Assembly (NCBI RefSeq): GCF_000422665.1
Contig: NZ_KE383900.1
Coordinates: 74,407-113,521, forward strand
From: Ferrimonas senticii DSM 18821
Lineage (GTDB): Bacteria; Pseudomonadota; Gammaproteobacteria; Enterobacterales; Shewanellaceae
Direction: 5' to 3'
DNA: 39,115 nt
The translations under genes and the position numbers were made by a program. Shown piece after piece: positions 33,538-39,115 of the stretch (the stretch's first letter is position 1; each line of letters starts with the position of its first letter). The notes under the pieces were generated by a model. That model was not told the origin of the DNA. It did not search any database and worked only from the letters and a program-made list of their open reading frames with translations.

Positions 33538-33546
33538 GCCACTAAC

Positions 33547-33575
33547 TAACCGCTGCCTGGCAGCGGTTATTTTTT
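33547..33575 (+). terminator. Terminator of gshB
   Basis: TAACCGCTG (33547-33555) and CAGCGGTTA (33561-33569) form a 9-bp stem, followed by six T. The right arm contains the stop codon of the convergent GGDEF/EAL gene, so the two genes end back to back within a few bases. Confidence 0.9.
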
Positions 33576-36041
33576 ACCTGCACGACCGGCGATGCGAGTA
33601 TCAGAACGCCAATCTCGCCAGATAAATTTTGGCCCCACCTGCGCCAACGCTTTCATCAATTGCCGCTCCTCCATTGCCGCTGCATACAGGTAGCCTTGGG
33701 CATAGTCGCAGCGCGCTTTGAGTAAGAACTGGTGCTGGTCGTGACTTTCCACCCCTTCGGCAACCACCGTTCGCTTAAGGTTGTGAGCCAAATCGATGAC
33801 GCTGGTAACGATGTTGCGATCGACGTCAGAGTTATCCAGATCGGCAACAAAACCGCGATCCACCTTAAGCACATCAAACGGCAACTGCTTCAAATAACTT
33901 AAGCTGGAATAACCGGTACCAAAATCATCGATGGCAATCTTCAATCCCATCGATTTCAGCTGATGCATAATGTTCATCGCCCGGTCGAGACTTTTGATCA
34001 GCACCTCTTCGGTCAGCTCTAACATCAACCGTGCCGGCGCAACGTGGTGCCGCTCTAACGCCTGCCCTAAGCGCTCCACCAAACTGGTGTGCAGATACTG
34101 GCTGGGCGATAAGTTTAGCGACACAAAGAAATCATCCCGCTCTAAAGTTTTGGTTAACCGCGCCAGGATCTCGACCGCCTGCTCTAGCATCCGATAACCC
34201 AACTCGATCCCCTGTTCACTGCCTTCAACCTCAGCCATAAACTCTTCCGGCATCACCAAACCGCGCTTGGGGTGATGCCAACGACACAGCCCTTCAAAGC
34301 CGATGATGCGACCACTGTCCATCGACACAATCGGTTGCAGCGACAACCGCAGTTGCTCGTCACTCAAGGCGCTGCGGATCTCTTGCTCCAACTGTAAGCG
34401 CCGCGAGGCACTCTCCAGCATCTGATCGTTAAACACCCGATAGTTGCTGCGCCCAGCCTGCTTGGCTTGATACATCGCCAGATCCGCCCGTTTCAAAAGC
34501 TCTTCTGGGCGCACCATTGGATTATCACAGAACACCACCCCGATGCTGGTGGTGATGATTAGGGTATTACGGCCTAACTGCAGCGGCTGCTGCAAACTGG
34601 TAAAGATCTGATGAATGATCCGGTGAATGTCCGACTCCGATTCCAGACCTCGAACAATCACCGTGAACTCGTCGCCCCCTAGCCGGCACACGGTATCCAT
34701 CGAGCGCACGCTTTTTTGCAAGCGATTGGCAACCGTCTTCAGCAACTCGTCGCCGATATCATGGCCTAAGGTATCGTTGATCCGCTTAAATTCATCCAGA
34801 TCCAGAAACAGCAGGGCAATCTGTTCATCGGTGCGGCCAATCGCGCCTAACGCTTTGCCCAATTCGTGGTGGAACATCGCCCGGTTTGGCAGACCGGTCA
34901 GCGCATCCATCATCGCCATCCGCTGTAATTCGTCGGTGTAACGCTCGACATCGCTCTCTAGGCGCTCTAGCTGATTCGCCACCTCTAGGGTCGTGACTTC
35001 CAACTGCCCGAGTTCATCGGCAAACCAACTGCGGCGGCGTTGTAGCCGTTCACGCAGATCATCAAAGCGGCTTTGCGCCAACATCGGCAACACTACCCCC
35101 AGTCGCCGCAGTCGTGCCAACGGAGCCCAAAACAGCGCGATCCCCACCCCTCCAGCAATCAACACCGCCGCCGCCAGCATCCCCAACAGTTCATTGCGAA
35201 ATGCCCGTTCGTTGCCAGCCAGCAGATCGATATCGCGAAACAGCAGTAAGGTGTCGTTGCTAGGCGATACCGACCAACCGAAAAACACCCAGTTGGTGTG
35301 ATACAGCGACAATCGCTGCGGGGCGCTGCTGATCTCGTCCAAGCTCAGTTGGCTGCTGGTCTCCGACAACAGCCGCATGTTGCTGCTGCGGTTGGTTAGG
35401 CTAAGCACCTGCCGTTGCCACGGCCCTTGACCACCTTGAGCGCCGCTGATCAGCGCCAGCTGCACCTGATGATTCTCCACAAGCTGCCCCAGTACCTCCT
35501 CTAAACCACTGACAAACACCAGCAGTTTGACCTCACCAGCAACCAAAATCGGCACCGCCACTTCAATAAAACAGCTGTTTTGGCAACGTACTCGTTGCAC
35601 CGGTTCGCTGCGATTGAAACTGCTGGCAAGCCAGCTTTGCTCCATCGGCAAGGCGCTGCCAACCGACATCAATACCTCATATTGCTCATCCACCAGCAGC
35701 AGACCACGCAAGCGCCAAAACAGCTCAAAATCACCCCAATTTTGCTCAATCCGCTGGCGCATCTGCTCTATTTGCAGAGTATCGTCACCATCGCGCAAGG
35801 TTAAATTGAGCTCTTGGCTAATAACAATTAAGCGCTCCTCTTCAGCTCGCAATCGCAATTGGTAATCGCGCTGCAAAATTTGTTGCTGCTGCTGCAGCAC
35901 TTGATCCAGTTGCTGATCAAAACGGCGGATCGCCAACACCCCGATCACCAAGCTAACCAGCAGCAGCATTAAGATCAGTGACAGAATGAACTTCCAGCGC
36001 AAGCTAACAAAGCGGGAGGGCACAACGGCATCAATCGACAT
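33567..36041 (-). CDS. Membrane GGDEF-EAL protein (c-di-GMP turnover)
   Basis: This 824-residue inner-membrane sensor may make and/or break cyclic di-GMP. A membrane helix at about 15-38, a periplasmic sensor region 40-285 (with C153 and C157 in RCQNSCF), a second helix 287-307 and a coiled stretch are followed by GGDEF at 455-459. The I-site RSMD sits five residues before it, and EAL follows from about 560. The EAL signature reads EGL, while DDFGTG, VAEGVES and QGY are intact, so the phosphodiesterase half looks active. AGGAGG precedes the ATG. It is the third gene of an operon after a porin and a phosphate-binding-like protein, suggesting it senses their ligand (inference). Confidence 0.92.
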   Translation of the reverse strand: MSIDAVVPSRFVSLRWKFILSLILMLLLVSLVIGVLAIRRFDQQLDQVLQQQQQILQRDYQLRLRAEEERLIVISQELNLTLRDGDDTLQIEQMRQRIEQNWGDFELFWRLRGLLLVDEQYEVLMSVGSALPMEQSWLASSFNRSEPVQRVRCQNSCFIEVAVPILVAGEVKLLVFVSGLEEVLGQLVENHQVQLALISGAQGGQGPWQRQVLSLTNRSSNMRLLSETSSQLSLDEISSAPQRLSLYHTNWVFFGWSVSPSNDTLLLFRDIDLLAGNERAFRNELLGMLAAAVLIAGGVGIALFWAPLARLRRLGVVLPMLAQSRFDDLRERLQRRRSWFADELGQLEVTTLEVANQLERLESDVERYTDELQRMAMMDALTGLPNRAMFHHELGKALGAIGRTDEQIALLFLDLDEFKRINDTLGHDIGDELLKTVANRLQKSVRSMDTVCRLGGDEFTVIVRGLESESDIHRIIHQIFTSLQQPLQLGRNTLIITTSIGVVFCDNPMVRPEELLKRADLAMYQAKQAGRSNYRVFNDQMLESASRRLQLEQEIRSALSDEQLRLSLQPIVSMDSGRIIGFEGLCRWHHPKRGLVMPEEFMAEVEGSEQGIELGYRMLEQAVEILARLTKTLERDDFFVSLNLSPSQYLHTSLVERLGQALERHHVAPARLMLELTEEVLIKSLDRAMNIMHQLKSMGLKIAIDDFGTGYSSLSYLKQLPFDVLKVDRGFVADLDNSDVDRNIVTSVIDLAHNLKRTVVAEGVESHDQHQFLLKARCDYAQGYLYAAAMEERQLMKALAQVGPKFIWRDWRSDTRIAGRAGKK

Positions 36042-36088
36042 GCATCCCTCCTAAAGCAGGGGATACCACCAGCGACAACACGGCAACA

Positions 36089-36502
36089 TTAGAAACTGAC
36101 ATGCAACTGCAACCCCTGTGCTTCCATCTGCTCAGGCAGATAACCAATGGCTCCCGGGGTGGCATTTACCAACCGCAACAATTCGGCCGCATTGGCCGCT
36201 TGCTGGGGTCGTTCGCCCATGCCAGAGAACACCAACCGATCCCATTGCCGATTCAATTGGAATGGCAATAACTGCAGCTTTTGTTTACAGAACTGCTTAT
36301 GTAACGGATCGCTGGGCTGTAAAACCACCACGGTAATGGCGGTGCCATCTGGCCAAAACTGTCGCTTCATCGAATAGATGGCCCGCAGATCAGCGCGGCT
36401 TAATCCCTCGGCGAGCGTAGGTTGATTGACGATAATTTGCACTGCTGCTGCGGGGGCAGACATGGCCACAGCAAGCACAATGGCAGTTATCCAATAGCGC
36501 AT
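36089..36502 (-). CDS. Periplasmic phosphate-binding-like (PstS-family) protein
   Basis: This 137-residue secreted protein has a signal peptide to about residue 20 (SAPAAAV). It is a short form of the PstS-like binding fold, with VNQPTLAEGLSRADLRAIYSMKRQFWPDGT, a block typical of this superfamily, and VNATPGAIGYLPEQM near the C-terminus. It is about half the size of true PstS, so it may be a single-domain sensor subunit rather than a transporter component, and no ABC genes are nearby. The ATG at 36502 has GGAGG just upstream. It starts 8 bp after the porin stop and lies 47 bp before the GGDEF/EAL gene. Confidence 0.82.
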   Translation of the reverse strand: MRYWITAIVLAVAMSAPAAAVQIIVNQPTLAEGLSRADLRAIYSMKRQFWPDGTAITVVVLQPSDPLHKQFCKQKLQLLPFQLNRQWDRLVFSGMGERPQQAANAAELLRLVNATPGAIGYLPEQMEAQGLQLHVSF

Positions 36503-36510
36503 GCGGCCTC

Positions 36511-37674
36511 CTACAGGCTCCAGTTCCAACGATAAGCAAGCTGCAGCAACAGGAGATTGCTGTATTTTTGTTGCCCCGGCAGCAGTAGTTGCCAACGCGG
36601 CAATAAGGCGCCACCTTCGGTGTAGTGCCATTCCGCCGACAACTGCCAGTTGCGCTGAAATTGCCAACTAATGCCACTGCTCCAGGTTTTGGCATAAGCC
36701 GCATAGGCTGGCGCAGGGGGCGTGACTTGCGCGCCATCGCGGTCATCACGATTGGGGTAGTAGATGTCATACCGGCCAAACCACTGCCAGCCATCGCCGG
36801 CTAAATAGCGCGCTTGCAAATAACCGCCTTCTGAATCCTGAGGTACGGTTAAGCCAAAATCGATAAGCTCGACATCCATCCGTTGATTGAGATATTCAGC
36901 GGTCAACTGCCAATTGCCCAAATCGCTGCGCCAACTGAGCAAATGGGTGTCAACCTCATTGCGGCTACTGGGAGTGAATATCGGCGTCGGTTGGGTAAAA
37001 TTGTTAATTAAACTGACTTCGGTGTTCACATAGGAATACTTCAGCTGCAACCAGGGCTGATACTGCCATTCGATTGACAGATCCCAAGCGCCATCACTAC
37101 TGGTATCGAACACCCCCTCCACACCCACCAAAGTGGTGTTAAACTCGTCGCTAAAGTGCATATCACCGTAACTTACATTCCAAGTCAGCGATTGTTCACC
37201 AAGGTAGTGTAAGCCTTGCAGTAATAGGCCATCACGGCGCAGTTGCGCATCCCTGCTCCACTCTCGGTAAATGGAACCTGGCAGCAAAATCGAGGGGCGA
37301 CTAAAGGCGCTATCACGACTGGCGTTGTACCAGCCTTGCGGGATTTTATAGCGTCCTGCGGTTGCTGACAGTTGACCCGAGGACAACGGATGACGGTATT
37401 GCGCAAACAGGTAATCGATGGCGGGATCTTCATCGGACAACAACCCCAGTTGCCGCCAAGTCGCCTGTCCGGCGATACGCCAACGCGGGTTGATGCGCCA
37501 GTTAGCGTTAATGGCGACCTCTTGCAGTTGCGTTTCCCAATCGCCCTCTGGCGCTATCATGTTGCTGCCATCGCTGTAAGCCAAACCTTGGCCTAAGTAG
37601 ATGGTGCCGTCGATCTTTGCCTGTGCCGCCATACTTAGCAGCGCCAGCAGATAGATAGATACTCTCAGCGTCAT
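36511..37674 (-). CDS. Outer-membrane beta-barrel (porin-like) protein
   Basis: This 387-residue protein has a signal peptide (SMAAQA|KIDG) and a body of alternating amphipathic strands rich in aromatic residues (WRINPRWRIAGQATWRQ, GRYKIPQGWYN, WQLTAEYLNQRMDVE, LQLAYRWNWSL), as in porins. The substrate is not identifiable. The ATG at 37674 is preferred because AAGGA stands eight bases upstream; the ATG at 37680 is too close. It is the first gene of the operon with the phosphate-binding-like protein and the GGDEF/EAL protein. A link to uptake or sensing of phosphate-like anions is suggested only by that context. Confidence 0.78.
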   Translation of the reverse strand: MTLRVSIYLLALLSMAAQAKIDGTIYLGQGLAYSDGSNMIAPEGDWETQLQEVAINANWRINPRWRIAGQATWRQLGLLSDEDPAIDYLFAQYRHPLSSGQLSATAGRYKIPQGWYNASRDSAFSRPSILLPGSIYREWSRDAQLRRDGLLLQGLHYLGEQSLTWNVSYGDMHFSDEFNTTLVGVEGVFDTSSDGAWDLSIEWQYQPWLQLKYSYVNTEVSLINNFTQPTPIFTPSSRNEVDTHLLSWRSDLGNWQLTAEYLNQRMDVELIDFGLTVPQDSEGGYLQARYLAGDGWQWFGRYDIYYPNRDDRDGAQVTPPAPAYAAYAKTWSSGISWQFQRNWQLSAEWHYTEGGALLPRWQLLLPGQQKYSNLLLLQLAYRWNWSL

Positions 37675-37883
37675 CGACATTCCTTGTGCTCACTGCTTCT
37701 TCGACCAATGAAGATCACTGCTTTGGGTTCGCTCCGCGTCACGCTAATGGTATTGGTTGCGCTGACCGGTGAAGGCCAAGCGGAATCGCTGTCATGCAAA
37801 GTGCATCAGCTTTGATCCCGAACGCCGACATTGGAGCGATTGTGCAGCTTTATTCAGTGTAGGTCAGAGCCCATGCAACAACG

Positions 37884-37889
37884 TATAAT
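37884..37889 (+). promoter_or_regulatory. -10 hexamer of the rsmC promoter
   Basis: A perfect TATAAT lies 36 bp before the preferred rsmC start. No good -35 is seen at 16-18 bp. Transcription would begin near 37896, giving a very short leader. Confidence 0.5.
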
Positions 37890-37919
37890 CACCAGCAAAT
37901 ATGTTTGATGATGCCCCCA

Positions 37920-38951
37920 ATGAGCCTGACCAACCCCAGCCGCTTAGTGCAAAAAAATCTGGATGAATTTCGCGGTAAACACCTACTGCTGCTAAACGCC
38001 GATGGCGATACGCTGCTGACGCATTTGACCGCAGAGTGCGCCAGCGTCACCGTGCTGTGCCAAGATCTGGTCCACTTTGAAGCGCTGCGCGCTGGCAACA
38101 GCAAAGCCACGGTGCTGTTTGGCTTTGAACCAACAGTGCTGGCGAAACACCAGTTTGATGCCGCGCTGATCCGCATGCCGAAGGCCAAAGAGCAACTGGC
38201 ATTGCTGACCGCCATCGCCAGCAGTGTGGTCACCACCGGCGAATGCTTGTATTGGTTTGGCGAAAACAAAGGCGGCATCCGCACCGCCGCCAAAGTGGTC
38301 GCGCCATGGAGCCACTTTGCCCTAAAGCTGGCCTCGGGCGCCCACAGCCAGTTGCTGCGCGGGGTTAACTTTGAACAACAGCCATGGTGCGCCGACGCTT
38401 GGTGGCAGCAACATCAAGTACCGACCCCAGATGGCGAGTTAAGCTTGGCGTCACTGCCAGGGGTTTTTGGTCACGGTAACCTCGATCCTGGCACCAAACT
38501 GCTATTGAAAAACCTGCCGCAGCAACCACAGGGCCGGGTGTTGGATTTTGGTTGCGGCGACGGCGTTATCGGTACCTTTTTAGCCAAACGCAATCCGAAC
38601 ATTGAACTGCATATGGTCGACATTAACGCCATGGCGGTCGCGGCAGCGGAACGTTCGTTGGCCAGCCACGGCTTATCGGGCAAGGTTTACCCATCGGATG
38701 GCTTGGCGGCGGTTAGCGGTAAGTTCGATCTGATCGTATCCAACCCACCGTTTCACCATGGCCTTGACCAAAGTTTCAACACCGCGCGGCAATTCATCGC
38801 CGATGCGGCGGCGAAACTAAATCCCGGAGGCCAGTTGATCATCGTGGCTAACCATCATCTGCCTTACGGAGATGATCTGCATCACGCTTTTGGACGGGTA
38901 AATATCCTAGATCAGGACTCAAAGTTCAAAATCTACGCAGACAGTAAATAA
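37920..38951 (+). CDS. rsmC: 16S rRNA (guanine1207-N2)-methyltransferase
   Basis: RsmC methylates G1207 of 16S rRNA. It has about 343 residues with two Rossmann-like halves. The N-terminal half lacks motifs and serves for RNA binding. The catalytic half has VLDFGCGDGVIGTFLA and the NPPF motif in IVSNPPFHHG, preceded by SLASLPGVFGHGNLDPGTKLLL. Start codons at 37908, 37911 and 37920 are possible. 37920 (MSLTNPSRL) is chosen because it best fits the family and leaves some leader after the TATAAT. No clear ribosome site is seen for any of them. Confidence 0.93.
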   Translation: MSLTNPSRLVQKNLDEFRGKHLLLLNADGDTLLTHLTAECASVTVLCQDLVHFEALRAGNSKATVLFGFEPTVLAKHQFDAALIRMPKAKEQLALLTAIASSVVTTGECLYWFGENKGGIRTAAKVVAPWSHFALKLASGAHSQLLRGVNFEQQPWCADAWWQQHQVPTPDGELSLASLPGVFGHGNLDPGTKLLLKNLPQQPQGRVLDFGCGDGVIGTFLAKRNPNIELHMVDINAMAVAAAERSLASHGLSGKVYPSDGLAAVSGKFDLIVSNPPFHHGLDQSFNTARQFIADAAAKLNPGGQLIIVANHHLPYGDDLHHAFGRVNILDQDSKFKIYADSK

Positions 38952-38976
38952 ACTCAAATAAAGTCGATTTAGAGTG

Positions 38977-39004
38977 TTGACGACCTCCGAAATCTCCCTA
39001 TAAT
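38977..39004 (+). promoter_or_regulatory. Strong promoter of tRNA-Leu
   Basis: TTGACG (38977-38982) and TATAAT (38999-39004), 16 bases apart, are followed by a GC-rich discriminator (GCGCCCCC), typical of stringently controlled stable RNA promoters. It starts 25 bp before the tRNA. Confidence 0.92.
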
Positions 39005-39028
39005 GCGCCCCCGTACCAACGATGAAAC

Positions 39029-39115
39029 GCAGATGTGGCGGAATTGGTAGACGCGCTAGCTTCAGGTGCTAGTGTTCGAAAGGACGTGGGAGTTCAAGTC
39101 TCCCCATCTGCACCA
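39029..39115 (+). tRNA. tRNA-Leu (anticodon CAG)
   Basis: An 87-nt class II tRNA. The acceptor GCAGATG pairs with CATCTGC. The D-arm region is TGGCGGAATTGGTAGACGC. The anticodon stem CTAGC/GCTAG holds the loop TTCAGGT, giving anticodon CAG for CUG codons. The long variable arm (TGTTCGAAAGGACG) is typical of Leu, the T-arm has GTTCAAGTC, and an encoded CCA ends exactly at the window edge. Confidence 0.97.

Noticed and set aside
33547-33575. Bidirectional terminator for gshB and the GGDEF/EAL gene
   Set aside because: On the minus strand the stem contains the stop codon itself and is not followed by T, so it should act only for gshB.
1-39115. CRISPR array, rRNA operon, integrase or full insertion sequence
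   Set aside because: No regularly spaced direct repeats, rRNA sequence or transposase/integrase coding region was found; only the small TIR elements are mobile-like.

Overview
The window is about 39 kb of a gammaproteobacterial chromosome with mid-50s GC (judged by eye). Fused chorismate mutase genes pheA and tyrA, Tyr-type aroF, raiA, endA, menI, sprT-endA-rsmE-gshB, and the small families DUF3389 and DUF2947 together point to an Alteromonadales/Vibrionales-type marine bacterium, in the neighbourhood of Shewanella or Ferrimonas. The genus cannot be fixed from the sequence. Most of the window is housekeeping. The accessory parts are a neutral-lipid block, a nutrient/c-di-GMP operon, and several small hairpin repeat elements.

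Layout. 1-2.1 kb: trpR (cut by the left edge), a cytochrome c' gene, a C/A-skewed gap and a cytochrome b561 gene. 2.35-4.6 kb: raiA and an unusually long pheA whose last ~210 residues look like a degenerate DAHP synthase. 4.7-11.7 kb: a wax-ester/neutral-lipid block. It holds a two-domain fatty acyl reductase, a START-like DUF2505 protein and a TetR regulator on the plus strand. On the minus strand are a wax ester synthase/DGAT, an HSL-type esterase, two phasin-like proteins and a granule-region protein. 11.7-13.9 kb: tyrA and aroF, which read straight toward the granule genes. 14.1-17.8 kb: rplS-trmD-rimM-rpsP and ffh. 18.4-20.6 kb: ypjD and the CorC-like yfjD. 20.6-24.5 kb: a large unknown lipoprotein, a mobile-element-like repeat, a DUF3389 gene, menI and a DUF2947 gene. 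24.6-33.5 kb: tkt, a secreted LigE-type DNA ligase, MetJ-box-controlled metK, a secreted pyroglutamyl-peptidase-like protein, sprT, endA, rsmE and gshB. 33.6-37.7 kb: a porin, a phosphate-binding-like protein and a GGDEF/EAL protein in one operon. 37.9-39.1 kb: rsmC and a tRNA-Leu(CAG) with a strong promoter.

How the genes work together. The lipid block holds the steps from acyl-CoA to fatty alcohol (reductase) to wax ester or triacylglycerol (WS/DGAT), a likely mobilising esterase, granule-coat proteins of the PhaF/PhaI type and a regulator. No PHA synthase is present in the window. The block sits between pheA and tyrA-aroF, so genes for making aromatic amino acids flank and may transcribe genes for carbon storage.

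The least explained signals are the pseudo-DAHP-synthase tail on PheA, the lipid block with PHA-type coat proteins, and a family of ~80-nt hairpins (three copies, two of them inside terminal-inverted-repeat elements) whose stems show compensatory changes.
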